Assembly: GCA_018814045.1 (NCBI GenBank)
Contig: JAHJAR010000282.1
Span: 1 to 35,214, forward strand
Length of the DNA stretch: 35,214 nucleotides
Reading direction: 5' to 3'
Source of the DNA: Planctomycetota bacterium
GTDB lineage: Bacteria > Planctomycetota > Phycisphaerae > UBA1845 > Fen-1342
The notes beneath the pieces are model-generated. The model ran no database searches. It saw only the letters and a list, made by a program, of their open reading frames with translations, and was not told where the DNA came from. The position numbers were made by a program, and so were the translations under genes. Numbering within the stretch: position 1 is the first letter of the stretch; each line of letters opens with the position of its first letter. Positions 23,891 through 31,995 of this stretch are shown here, one piece after another.

Positions 23891-26230
23891 TCATTGCGCG
23901 GGGCTGTAGCGGTCCGCCAGGTAGTCGGTGATCCGCATGGGCGGCTGGTTGACGTCGAGCGCGATCATCTCTATCCGCGGGGCCTCCTTTTCATCTACGG
24001 TTATGAGCAGGAAGTGCTCCTGCGGGTGGCCCCCCATACCACTGGCGATTAGCGTGATGTTGCCGTAGTGGTCGTAGAAAGCGGGCGGCAGCGAACTGCT
24101 GACGCCAAGGTCGCCGGCAAACACGTAGACATCGGATTCCGTCTGCTTCTGTAGCAGTGGTTCGATCAGGGTCCAGAGGTTGACCTTGGCGTACGGCGTG
24201 CCAAGCTGGCGCGTGAGCTGGTACGGGCTGTTCTCGTGCAGCCACAACAGATGATGAAACAAGACGAAGATGTTCCGGTAGCGACGCTGGCTGAGCAGCG
24301 ACTCTACCAGGCGGGCCTGCTCTTCGGCGCGGACCTGCGAATGGAGTACGAGAAACAGGTCATTCTTGTAGACGAAGTGCTCGAATGTGGGATAACGCTC
24401 TTCGAACACGGTGCTGTACATGTCGTGATTGCCCGCCGCGATGTGCACCGGTACGCCCAGCGTGGCCAAGTCGGCTTGGGCCCGGTCCCAGTTCGCGGGG
24501 GTGGGGTCTTCGACCACATCTCCGGTCAGGATGCCGAACCGCAGCCGCGAGTTGGCGGCCAACTCGGGGAACAAACGCGTGAAGGGCGGATGCAGGCGGC
24601 CATCCAGGGCATCCGGTACGCCGTAGGTGTGACCAGCTACGAAGAAGGCGTACGCCGTGGGGGCGACCACAATGCGGTCCGAGAGTGTTCTCTGCGTGCC
24701 GAGTATGCGGTAGGTCAGGTCGAGTTGCGGATCTGCCCCGCTGGCGTTGGGCCACGCCGCCCCGAGCGGTATGTCCACGTACGTGAGTTCGCGTTCTCGC
24801 AACGGTGGCAGGATGACCGGGTTGCGGACCGTGGGTTCCCGGCCGGGCTGTTCCACGCCTTGCAGCTCGATCGGCAACGTATAGACGTTCGCAAGACGCA
24901 ACACCGCTTCGTTGTCGAGTGCGGTGGCCGTGAGCGGTGCCTCGGGTCGCAGACGCCGGGCGATGTAGTCCCGGTTGGCGCACACGTATTCGGTGGAGAA
25001 GGCGTAGCGCGGCAGGTCTATACGCATGATCCTCTCGCAGGCCGCGAGGTCGTCCTGCACCGTGTCCAGCAACGTCTCCACGTAGCCCGGCGCGCTGAGG
25101 CGCTCCAGCTCGCGCAGATACGCGGCCTGTAGCGGCAGATCCAGGCGCAGGTAGGGGTAGACGGGCGTACCGATGTTGTCGAAGACCAGTTCTGCGATGT
25201 GAAAACCTCTGCTCTCCGAATCAAAGGGAATGGGTTCGAGCAGAGACGTGACCGGGTTGTAGTAGAAGCGGACATTGTGCATCGCGACCGCATGCCCGGA
25301 ACTGAGCAGATCGGCCAGGGCCAGGAAGCGGGCGTACTGCTCGCTGTCGAGCACGCGGCTGGCGGTCAGACGCCCGGTGCGATAGCCCTCCAGCAGCGTG
25401 CGCCCCAGCCGGTACTGGGCGATCAGCGTCGGAGACTGATAGACACGATTCAGCGTGAAGGCATCCACGGTCAGGGCCGAGGCATCCTCGTTCCAGGCCA
25501 CGCCGGCGTAGTTCCACTCGAAGATGAGATCTTCGTCGAACTTCAGGATCGGTCCTTCGCGCCGTTGATTGTGCTCGATCAGCAGCTTGTCGAAGTGCTC
25601 CTCCAGCGCGAAGACCCCGTACTCCTCGCCGTTGAGCGTCAAAGTGACAAACTGGTAACGTAACGCCACGAGCCCTTCCCGACGACAGACCTTGTGGAGC
25701 AGCCACTCTCCCATGAATCCACGCCGTGCGGGATCCTGAAGCGAGAACCTCCGCATGCCGAGAATCGCATCGTCACCCTTGACCTTGACCCGCAGCGACC
25801 ATTTGTCGCCGCGCAGGTGATCGACAAAATCACCCTTCAGACGCACTTCGACGCGATGGGTGCGATCGCGATAGCGCAAGGTGGCGGGCACGAAGTCATC
25901 GGGCCGCGTGACCAGCGTGTGTCGATCGAGGGCATCGTCGCGCTTGCAGCACAGTTTCTGGTAGTAGCGCGGCGCGATGTTGAGGTCGAAGTGCACGGGG
26001 GCGTGGGCCTGCGCGCCTTTGGTGGAAGCGGGCAGCGACGCGCCGTTGATCGGGGTGGCGGCCCGGGCGGTGCGCGGGGTGACATCGTGGTAGGCAAGAC
26101 GCGCGCAGAGCAGATAGTACGACTGTCTCAGCAGGCCGGAAAAGGGCTCGATCGCCGCCAGCAGCCCGACGACAAAGAACAGGACTACAAGGGCACCTGG
26201 CACACCATGCTGTCGGAAGGAGAAGCGCAA
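23891..26230 (-). CDS. CotH-like kinase fused to metallophosphoesterase
   Basis: A 779-residue envelope protein: one N-terminal membrane helix (about residues 10-28), then a CotH-type kinase domain (about 115-430) and a calcineurin-like phosphoesterase domain (about 525-745). CotH marks are VEVRLKGDF (127-135), KWSLRVKVKGD (143-153), EWLLHKVCRREGL (175-187), LNGEEYGVFALEEHFDK (199-215) and HNVRFYYNP...PIPFDSES (318-340, likely metal-binding N and D). Phosphoesterase marks are GDVVE (570-574), GNHD (600-603) and FHH (658-660). The usual first D-x-H appears as GHTYG and the last GHxH as AGDLG, so metal binding is altered. TTG at 26230 is the proposed start; the gene lies 13 bp after DUF4956. 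CotH in Bacillus phosphorylates coat proteins; the substrate here is unknown. Confidence 0.82.
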   Translation of the reverse strand: MRFSFRQHGVPGALVVLFFVVGLLAAIEPFSGLLRQSYYLLCARLAYHDVTPRTARAATPINGASLPASTKGAQAHAPVHFDLNIAPRYYQKLCCKRDDALDRHTLVTRPDDFVPATLRYRDRTHRVEVRLKGDFVDHLRGDKWSLRVKVKGDDAILGMRRFSLQDPARRGFMGEWLLHKVCRREGLVALRYQFVTLTLNGEEYGVFALEEHFDKLLIEHNQRREGPILKFDEDLIFEWNYAGVAWNEDASALTVDAFTLNRVYQSPTLIAQYRLGRTLLEGYRTGRLTASRVLDSEQYARFLALADLLSSGHAVAMHNVRFYYNPVTSLLEPIPFDSESRGFHIAELVFDNIGTPVYPYLRLDLPLQAAYLRELERLSAPGYVETLLDTVQDDLAACERIMRIDLPRYAFSTEYVCANRDYIARRLRPEAPLTATALDNEAVLRLANVYTLPIELQGVEQPGREPTVRNPVILPPLRERELTYVDIPLGAAWPNASGADPQLDLTYRILGTQRTLSDRIVVAPTAYAFFVAGHTYGVPDALDGRLHPPFTRLFPELAANSRLRFGILTGDVVEDPTPANWDRAQADLATLGVPVHIAAGNHDMYSTVFEERYPTFEHFVYKNDLFLVLHSQVRAEEQARLVESLLSQRRYRNIFVLFHHLLWLHENSPYQLTRQLGTPYAKVNLWTLIEPLLQKQTESDVYVFAGDLGVSSSLPPAFYDHYGNITLIASGMGGHPQEHFLLITVDEKEAPRIEMIALDVNQPPMRITDYLADRYSPAQ

Positions 26231-26243
26231 CGGTCACCACCGT

Positions 26244-26924
26244 CTAAAAAAAGCCCTGTTTGTCCAGGAACGTGACCTTGGTGACTCCCGCAATGCCTTG
26301 CAGGGCCGCCTTGCTCTCGTTCAGGCTGGCAAAACTCGCGTATTCCACGAAGAAGGAGGCGTCGAGCAGGTCCGCGGTTTCCTCGAAACGTTTCACGGTC
26401 GCGGCTGAAGCCGTGCGTTCCAGAACCTTGACGATGTTCTCCAGGACGTCGCTGGTCGGGTGCTGCGCGGTGATGTTGACGTAGAGGTTGGCATGCTCCA
26501 CCTTTTGGCTGAAGGCGCTGCGCGCCGACAGAATCGCGACCAGCACGATAAACCCCGTCGCCGTCACCAGAGTCTGGTTGGCTCCCAGGCCCACACCGAT
26601 GGCGATATTGATGAAGAGATAGGCCAGTTCTTCGGGTTCCTTGATCGCCGAGCGGAAACGGACGATCGACAGGGCCCCGACCAGGCCCAGCGACAACGCC
26701 AGCGACGACTTGACGATCACGATCAGCAGCATCGTCGTCATCGCGATCGGCAGGAACGTGTTGGCAAACATGCGGCGATTCGAGAGCGACGTGCCGTACT
26801 TGATGTAAACAAAGCGCAATATGGCGGCCAAGGCGGCCGTGAGCAGGAAATTGACGATGAAATCGCGCCACGGGATGATGTTGCTCTCGGTCGAAAGCAG
26901 ATCCTGCAATGTCGTTGGCGGCAC
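26244..26924 (-). CDS. DUF4956 membrane protein
   Basis: A 226-residue inner-membrane protein, first gene of the - strand operon. It has about four hydrophobic helices (about residues 22-42, 53-72, 73-90 and 100-134), including the family hallmark GALSIVRFRSAIKEPEELAY (about 83-102), and a cytoplasmic C-terminal alpha/beta domain (about 140-226). DUF4956 is of unknown function but is repeatedly found beside VTC and CotH genes; a transport or membrane-coupling role for that system is my inference. GTG at 26924 is chosen because an AGGAGG sits eight bases upstream; the alternative GTG at 26933 would overlap that site. Confidence 0.87.
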   Translation of the reverse strand: MPPTTLQDLLSTESNIIPWRDFIVNFLLTAALAAILRFVYIKYGTSLSNRRMFANTFLPIAMTTMLLIVIVKSSLALSLGLVGALSIVRFRSAIKEPEELAYLFINIAIGVGLGANQTLVTATGFIVLVAILSARSAFSQKVEHANLYVNITAQHPTSDVLENIVKVLERTASAATVKRFEETADLLDASFFVEYASFASLNESKAALQGIAGVTKVTFLDKQGFF

Positions 26925-27469
26925 GTCCTGCACCTCCTAGATTGCCGTCGGTATCCAGACCCAGGCCACGCGCAGCCAGCACGGCGGTGCCACGCACCGC
27001 GTCCAGCGCAGCCCAAAGCAACCGAGTCACCCGACCAAGCCGGACATCGTCCATGTATGGGTCTCGTCAGGCATGCGGGGGTACGCTTCAGCGGTGGCGG
27101 GCGGCATGAGCGATCCACCCGGCAACGTCGGCGGTCCAAGACGGCGTACCCGGCCGGCTATCCCTGGCGGTATGCCCCAGCGCGGAGCCCGCTTCCGTTT
27201 CACCGACCGTCAGAATGATGGGTGGCATCCTGCGCGTCGTCAAGCGCGCCGCATTCGAGATGCAGCCGGCGTCATCCCAGGAAACAGAACACACACCGAA
27301 CGACGCCGCGGACCACACGCGAGATGGTCCGGCGAATTGCGGATCTGGCGAGCACACGGCCCCGCCCGATAAGATGCCGCGTCAGCGCTGCAAACCTGTG
27401 CCGCGGCGGATGACGGCCGTGCGACGGGGTGGGTGGATTGCCGGAGTCCGTTTTTTTTGGCAAACGGGC
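26925..27469. other. Divergent intergenic region, no gene recognised
   Basis: About 545 bp between the - strand operon and the + strand Fur-type gene. Open frames exist (for example 27088-27357 on the - strand) but lack ribosome binding sites and domains. An 8-base T-run at about 27451-27458 has no convincing stem before it. The promoter of the operon must lie here, but I could not identify it with confidence. Confidence 0.5.
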
Positions 27470-27497
27470 TTGACACCGCACATTTTATCGATAATCA
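27470..27497 (+). promoter_or_regulatory. Promoter of the Fur-type regulator
   Basis: TTGACA (27470-27475), a perfect -35 box, and TAATCA (27492-27497) are 16 bp apart in an AT-rich patch. An alternative -10, GATAAT at 27490, would be too close (14 bp). The -10 region overlaps the Fur-like box, which fits autorepression. Confidence 0.55.
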
Positions 27498-27503
27498 TTA
27501 CTA
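27489..27503 (+). promoter_or_regulatory. Candidate Fur/PerR operator
   Basis: CGATAAT-C-ATTACTA fits the 7-1-7 Fur pattern (TGATAAT-n-ATTATCA) at 11 of 14 arm positions; GATAATCATTA is an exact match to the core of the classical Fur box. Two 10-bp perfect palindromes, TTATCGATAA (27485-27494) and TTACTAGTAA (27498-27507), sit three bases apart and could bind two dimers. Confidence 0.6.
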
Positions 27504-27521
27504 GTAACGTTAAGGTAGCCT

Positions 27522-27962
27522 ATGGCAAGCAGTCAGCCGGTACGACGAAACACGCGGCAACGACAGGTCGTGTGGGGAGAGCTGAAGAAGCTCAAGTCTC
27601 ATCCGACGGCTTCTGAGCTGTACGACATCGCTCGACAGCGGCTGCCAAGGATCAGCCTGGGGACCGTCTATCGCAACCTCGAGTTGCTGGTGGAAAACGG
27701 GGCGGTTCGCAAGCTGGAAGTGGGTGGCGGCGAGGCGCGTTTCGATGCGGATATGGGTGAGCACTGCCACGTGCGCTGCCTGCGATGCGGGCGCGTGGAC
27801 GATCTCCACGACCTGCCAGGCACAAAGCTGCCCGAGCGGTTCACCTGTTCGAATGGGTATGATATTATCGGGCATCGTTTGGAGTTCATCGGGTATTGCC
27901 CCGAGTGCAAGCGGCCGGAAGCAGAAAAGAACAACGAGAACCCTTGCTCAGAGGGAGGCTGA
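27522..27962 (+). CDS. Fur/PerR-family metal-dependent repressor
   Basis: A 146-residue transcription regulator. The N-terminal winged helix covers about residues 10-75 (PTASELYDIARQRLPRISLGTVYRNLELL, with the family LGTVYRNL motif). The C-terminal dimerisation and metal domain has HCHVRCLRCGRVDDL (about 80-95) and CPEC (about 126-129), giving the two C-x2-C pairs of the structural zinc site. I cannot say from sequence alone whether it senses iron (Fur) or peroxide (PerR); the neighbours (ferritin, rubrerythrin-like, peroxiredoxin) favour PerR. The C-terminal tail is hydrophilic. It is likely autoregulated through the box at 27489-27503. Confidence 0.88.
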   Translation: MASSQPVRRNTRQRQVVWGELKKLKSHPTASELYDIARQRLPRISLGTVYRNLELLVENGAVRKLEVGGGEARFDADMGEHCHVRCLRCGRVDDLHDLPGTKLPERFTCSNGYDIIGHRLEFIGYCPECKRPEAEKNNENPCSEGG

Positions 27963-28039
27963 ACTGCGGCGTTGCGCGGGCACGCCGGCGACAGTTCGCC
28001 GAGAAACCGAACCATGCGTAAACTGAGGGAGATAGGGAC

Positions 28040-28555
28040 ATGCTGAAGAAGAAGATCGAGGACGCTTTCAACGAGCAGCTCAACGCCGAGTTGTACTCCT
28101 CATATCTATACCTGGCCATGGCGGCGTACTTCGAGGCGCAGAACTTCAAGGGTATGGCGAACTGGATGCGGGTACAGACCGCCGAGGAATACGCGCACAT
28201 GATGAAGTTCTTCAACTACATCATGGAACGTGGCGGCCGAGTTGCCCTGAAGCAGGTTGATGAACCGCAGTTTGAATGGGACTCTCCCGCGGCGGCCTTC
28301 AGATCCGCGCACGAGCACGAGTGCAAAGTGACGGGGCTGATCAACGGGCTGATGGATCTGGCGCTGAGCGAGAAGGACCATGCTGCCAGCGCCTTTTTGC
28401 AGTGGTTTGTGACCGAGCAGGTCGAAGAGGAGGCAACCGTCCTGGACATCACCGAGCTGCTCGAGCGGGCTGGCGACCAGGCCGGCGTGCTGTTCATGCT
28501 CGATCGGGAATTGGGGCAGCGCCCGGCAGCGTCTGGGGCTGATGCTGGAGCGTAG
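28040..28555 (+). CDS. ftnA: Ferritin (non-haem, FtnA type)
   Basis: Iron-storage protein of 171 residues that oxidises Fe(II) and keeps the mineral in a 24-mer shell. The four-helix bundle carries the ferroxidase ligands E17 (LNAELYSSYLYLA), E50 and H53 (AEEYAHMMKF), E94 (HEHECK) and the TEQVEEE segment (about 125-131). FtnA proteins usually read EEREHA where this one has EEYAHM, a mild difference. The C-terminal tail (PAASGADAGA) is a short, disordered addition. GGGAG upstream supports ATG at 28040. It lies 77 bp after the Fur-type gene and is probably part of its regulon. Confidence 0.93.
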   Translation: MLKKKIEDAFNEQLNAELYSSYLYLAMAAYFEAQNFKGMANWMRVQTAEEYAHMMKFFNYIMERGGRVALKQVDEPQFEWDSPAAAFRSAHEHECKVTGLINGLMDLALSEKDHAASAFLQWFVTEQVEEEATVLDITELLERAGDQAGVLFMLDRELGQRPAASGADAGA

Positions 28556-28713
28556 GCCACCTTGGAGAGATCGGCGTGGGTGCCTTGCGCGCGGCGTCAG
28601 CGCGCGCCCGGAAGGACATCCAGGCGCTCGATATCCGGGACTCCATACAGGTGCGTGATTAGCCCGGCGGCGAAGCCCGGCTCGACGAACGTCAGAAATC
28701 GAAAGGAAATGCC

Positions 28714-29049
28714 ATGAAGAAGAAGTGGAAATGCGTGTGCGGGTACATTCATGACGGTGACACGGCTCCGGACCAGTGCCCGAAGTGTGGCGCCCCGGCC
28801 GAGAAGTTCACACTGCTGGATGACAAGGCCGCGAACTTGGTGGAGCGGTCACGGCACACGAACGTGTTGCATTGCCAGTTGGTGGGCCTGGCGCGCAAGC
28901 TGGAAGCGGCGTGCAAGGACGGTATCGCTGACAACCTGGATCCGGGTTGTGTGCACGTGTTCGAGACGACGCTCGCGCACAGCTATGAGATCATGAAGCT
29001 GGCGATGACCGAAATGCAGGGACATATTGCCAAGGGTAAATGGGGTTAG
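28714..29049 (+). CDS. Rubredoxin-like protein with helical domain
   Basis: A 111-residue protein. The N-terminus is a short rubredoxin-type knuckle as in rubrerythrin tails (WKCVCGYIHDGD at about 5-16, QCPKCGAPAEKF at about 21-32), for one Fe(SCys)4 centre. The first pair is C-x-C (C7, C9) rather than the usual C-x2-C, while the second (C22, C25) is normal. The rest (about 38-111) is alpha-helical with several H and C residues (HTNVLHCQLVGLARKLEAAC), of a type seen in small rubrerythrin-linked proteins of anaerobes. Probable role: electron donor for the peroxide-reducing proteins next to it. AAAGGAAA precedes the ATG. It lies between ftnA and the peroxiredoxin gene. Confidence 0.75.
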   Translation: MKKKWKCVCGYIHDGDTAPDQCPKCGAPAEKFTLLDDKAANLVERSRHTNVLHCQLVGLARKLEAACKDGIADNLDPGCVHVFETTLAHSYEIMKLAMTEMQGHIAKGKWG

Positions 29050-29130
29050 CCGCGGCCGACCACACGGCCGGGTGCACCGGCGGGCTGGCTCGGCCGGTAA
29101 CGCAAGTTTGAGAAAGAGGAACTGAATAAA

Positions 29131-29718
29131 ATGAGCATGCTGGTAACGAAGGAAGCCCCGGACTTTGCCGCGCAGGCGGTGATGCCGGACAATACATTCG
29201 CGGAGCTGAAGCTATCGTTGTATCGCGGCAAGTACGTGGTGCTTTTCTTCTATCCGTTGGATTTCACGTTTGTGTGCCCGTCGGAGATCATCGCGTTTGA
29301 CAAGAAGCTGGACGTGTTCAAGGAGAAGAACTGCGAGGTCATCGGGGTTTCCGTCGATTCCCACTTCTCGCACTGGGCCTGGAAGAACACGCCGGTCGAG
29401 AAGGGTGGCATTGGCAATGTGCAGTATCCGCTCATGGCGGACATCACGAAGAACATCGCCCGCGATTACGGCGTGCTGCTCGATGATTCGGTCGCCCTGC
29501 GCGGGCTGTTCCTGATCGACAAGGATGGCGTCATCCGGCACGCGGTGATTAACGACCTGCCACTGGGCCGCAACGTTGATGAGGCGCTGCGGATGCTGGA
29601 CGCGCTACAGTTTAGCGAGAAGCACGGCGAGGTGTGCCCGGCCAACTGGCATGCCGGCGACGAGGGCATGAAGCCCAGCGCCGATGGTGTAGCGAGCTAC
29701 CTGGCGAAGCACAAGTAG
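29131..29718 (+). CDS. 2-Cys peroxiredoxin (AhpC/Prx1 type)
   Basis: Cytosolic thiol peroxidase reducing hydrogen and organic peroxides, 195 residues. The peroxidatic cysteine is C49 in [12 protein letters not shown], with the conserved P, T and later R ([12 protein letters not shown], about 122-133) of the active site. The resolving cysteine is C169 in GEVCPANW. This makes it a typical 2-Cys enzyme in the Prx1/AhpC group, with the C-terminal tail (YLAKHK) present. No AhpF-like reductase is in the window; reduction could come from thioredoxin or from the rubredoxin-like protein just upstream. AGAGGA before the ATG is a usable ribosome binding site. Confidence 0.95.
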   Translation: MSMLVTKEAPDFAAQAVMPDNTFAELKLSLYRGKYVVLFFYPLDFTFVCPSEIIAFDKKLDVFKEKNCEVIGVSVDSHFSHWAWKNTPVEKGGIGNVQYPLMADITKNIARDYGVLLDDSVALRGLFLIDKDGVIRHAVINDLPLGRNVDEALRMLDALQFSEKHGEVCPANWHAGDEGMKPSADGVASYLAKHK

Positions 29719-29907
29719 CGGCGGCACCTGCGGCCCGAACGATGGGTGCGGCGGGAGCACGCGCGTGGCTGGCTCTTTTCTGTGGACGAGTTGCTTCTGA
29801 GCCACCTGCGGCGCCCGCTCGATCCCGCCGGGCGGCTTACGATTGGGCCGACTGCAGCCCGAGGTAGGCTGGGCCGCCAGCAATCGGAACTGAGAGAGGA
29901 GCGCCTG

Positions 29908-30420
29908 ATGGAAGCAGAGGTGACGAAACTGGCGGAGGGGTTGCTGGCGGCCATCAAGGCTGAACGCGACGGGCACAGCTTCTACAGCATGGCGGCCACG
30001 TCTGCCCAGGACCAGAAGGCCAAGGGGGTCTTTGCCCAGCTCGCGGCCGAAGAGCTGGAGCACATGAACTTCCTGACGCAGCACTACGAGTCGGTTTTGA
30101 AGAGCGGGCGGCCGGACCAGACTGCGCGGCTCGGCCCGCGGGCTGACTTTGGTGGGCTCTCGCCCATATTCTCAGACGGTGTCAGGACCCGCATCAAAGG
30201 TGCCCATTTCGAAATGAGCGCCCTGTCGATCGGGATGCAACTCGAGGCGGACGCCGTCAAGTTCTATCAGGCGCAGTCCGCAGCGGCGCGCGACGCGGCG
30301 GTGAAGAAGTTCTTCAACGAATTGGCTGAATGGGAATCGGGGCACTACCAGGCCCTGCGCAGTCAGCAAGAGCTACTGAAAGAGGATTACTGGGCGGCGG
30401 GCGGCTTCGCGCCATTCTGA
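29908..30420 (+). CDS. Rubrerythrin-like ferritin-fold protein
   Basis: A 170-residue di-iron four-helix-bundle protein. Ligand-like residues appear in order: E19 (AIKAERDGHSFY), EELEHMNFL (about 48-56), a further E in MQLEADAVKFYQ (about 110-121) and EWESGHYQAL (about 141-150). These E and ExxH patterns fit rubrerythrin-type peroxide reductases. There is no C-terminal rubredoxin domain, so it would take electrons from a separate donor such as the rubredoxin-like protein at 28714-29049. ATG at 29908 is fixed by AGAGAGGAG (29893-29901); the frame upstream from 29746 has no coding character. It is 189 bp after the peroxiredoxin gene. Confidence 0.82.
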   Translation: MEAEVTKLAEGLLAAIKAERDGHSFYSMAATSAQDQKAKGVFAQLAAEELEHMNFLTQHYESVLKSGRPDQTARLGPRADFGGLSPIFSDGVRTRIKGAHFEMSALSIGMQLEADAVKFYQAQSAAARDAAVKKFFNELAEWESGHYQALRSQQELLKEDYWAAGGFAPF

Positions 30421-30578
30421 GCTGATCCCAGGAGTCGGAGCTGAGGCCACCCGCTTGCGTTTCGTCGTCGCAGAAGCGCGGAGAGTGCGCGGCGGGATCG
30501 ATCGGCGCGATTGGGAGAGCGACCTGTACATGTGAGCGCTGCTGGCGAGGCGTTGCGTGCGCGGCTTGAGGTTGGACC

Positions 30579-31403
30579 ATGGTCGATCAACTGCTGGAGT
30601 TCCTGTCGGGCCACCATCCGGTGATGCAGGCGTTGTTCGCGACCCTGTTCACGTGGTTCGTGACGGCGGCCGGTGTCGCTCCAGTGCTGCTTCTGAAGCG
30701 CTTCAACCAGAGGTTGATGGATGGCCTGCTGGGTATGGCGGCGGGCGTGATGATCGCGGCCAGCTTCTGGTCGCTGTTGGCGCCGGCCATTGAGATGTCG
30801 GACGGTGACTGGAAGCCGGCCACGATCGGCTTTATGGTGGGAGGGATGTTTCTTTACCTGATCGACAAGATTCTGCCACACTTGCATCTCGGGCTCGAGG
30901 CGAGCGAGGCGGAAGGCATCCAGACTTCGTGGCACCGCAGCACGCTGCTGGTGCTGGCGATTACGTTACACAACATCCCCGAAGGGTTGGCGGTCGGAGT
31001 GGCCTTCGGGGCAGTGGCACATGCCGCGGACGCTGCGATGGCGCGCGAGATGATGGTGGGCGCCATAGCTTTGGCGATCGGGATCGGCTTGCAGAATTTC
31101 CCGGAAGGGTTGGCCGTGGCGATGCCGCTGCGCCGGGAAGGCATCGGTCGCTGGAAGGCCTTTTTCTACGGTCAGTCTTCCGGGATCGTGGAGCCGATCG
31201 CCGGCGTGCTGGGCGCGTGGCTGGTTATCGCGATGCAGCCGATCCTGCCCTACGCGTTGGCGTTTGCGGCGGGGGCGATGATTTTTGTTGTGGTGGAGGA
31301 GTTGATTCCGGAGTCGCAACGGGACGGCTTCAGCGATTTCGCGACCGGTGGGGCCATGGTCGGCTTCGCGGTCATGATGGCACTCGACGTCGGATTGGGT
31401 TGA
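30579..31403 (+). CDS. ZIP-family divalent metal transporter
   Basis: Inner-membrane carrier importing Zn(II), Fe(II) or similar ions, 274 residues with about eight hydrophobic helices. The metal-binding motifs are HNIPEG (131-136, in ITLHNIPEGLAVGVAF) and QNFPEG (172-177, in GLQNFPEGLAVAMPL), the two hallmark helices of ZIP proteins of the ZupT/GufA branch. A short histidine patch (PHLHLGLE, about 100-107) precedes helix IV. Substrate cannot be read from sequence, but the ferritin and peroxide genes just upstream suggest iron. It sits 158 bp after the rubrerythrin-like gene and 110 bp before the Rieske gene. Confidence 0.9.
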   Translation: MVDQLLEFLSGHHPVMQALFATLFTWFVTAAGVAPVLLLKRFNQRLMDGLLGMAAGVMIAASFWSLLAPAIEMSDGDWKPATIGFMVGGMFLYLIDKILPHLHLGLEASEAEGIQTSWHRSTLLVLAITLHNIPEGLAVGVAFGAVAHAADAAMAREMMVGAIALAIGIGLQNFPEGLAVAMPLRREGIGRWKAFFYGQSSGIVEPIAGVLGAWLVIAMQPILPYALAFAAGAMIFVVVEELIPESQRDGFSDFATGGAMVGFAVMMALDVGLG

Positions 31404-31513
31404 CGACGACCGAGCGTCGAGCGTATCAGAAGGTGTGGGCAGCGCTGCGGCTGCCGGCGTTGCGATGCAAGCGGCCGGGTTGGCCGCCGGCCCTCGATCA
31501 GGGAGGTGCACCG

Positions 31514-31993
31514 ATGACCGAGCAGACTGTAGCGCAGCACAAGTCTCGCCGCCGCTTTTTGTGGGTCTTCGGCGGCATTGTGGTGGCCTGGTTGGCGGCC
31601 GCGCTCTATCCGATCTATCGTTATCTGAGCCCACAGGCGCCGCCGGAGGTGTTTGGTGAGGATGGGCGCGCGGTGGTGGATAAGGTAACGCCCGCGGAGG
31701 TCGCCCAACCGGGCATGGGCAAGAACGGCGCGTACGGTGGCCGTGGTCTGATCGTATTCCGCGATGCGGGCGGGCGGTTGAAGGCCTTTGATTCCAAGTG
31801 CACCCACGCCGGCTGCAACGTGGGTTTCCAGGGCGACCGGATTTTCTGTAATTGTCATGGTGGGGTCTACGACCTCAACGGCAAGAACATCGCCGGTCCA
31901 CCCCCGCGGCCGCTGACTGAATTGGGTGTGGTTGCAGAGGGCGAGCTGCTGTACGTGTTCCGCAAGAACGGCACCGGTCAGAGCGAGTCGTAG
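31514..31993 (+). CDS. Rieske [2Fe-2S] protein of a bc/b6f-type complex
   Basis: A 159-residue protein that carries electrons from quinol to the c-type haem of the complex. The N-terminus has a twin-arginine type anchor (SRRRFLWVFGG then a helix to about residue 38). The cluster-binding boxes are CTHAGC (about 96-101) and CNCHGG (about 116-121), each supplying one Cys and one His ligand, plus a disulphide. PPPRPL, the conserved proline loop, follows at about 134-139. ATG at 31514 is set by GGGAGGTG at 31501-31508; the open frame upstream is not coding. It ends two bases before the cytochrome b gene. Confidence 0.94.
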   Translation: MTEQTVAQHKSRRRFLWVFGGIVVAWLAAALYPIYRYLSPQAPPEVFGEDGRAVVDKVTPAEVAQPGMGKNGAYGGRGLIVFRDAGGRLKAFDSKCTHAGCNVGFQGDRIFCNCHGGVYDLNGKNIAGPPPRPLTELGVVAEGELLYVFRKNGTGQSES

Positions 31994-31995
31994 AC

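Noticed and set aside
26185-27054. 289-codon - strand ORF starting MDDVRLGRV, overlapping DUF4956
   Set aside because: Out of frame with the clear DUF4956 protein and runs through it; only the first 45 residues look protein-like.
27088-27357. 89-codon - strand ORF in the divergent gap
   Set aside because: No ribosome binding site, no domain, unlikely composition.
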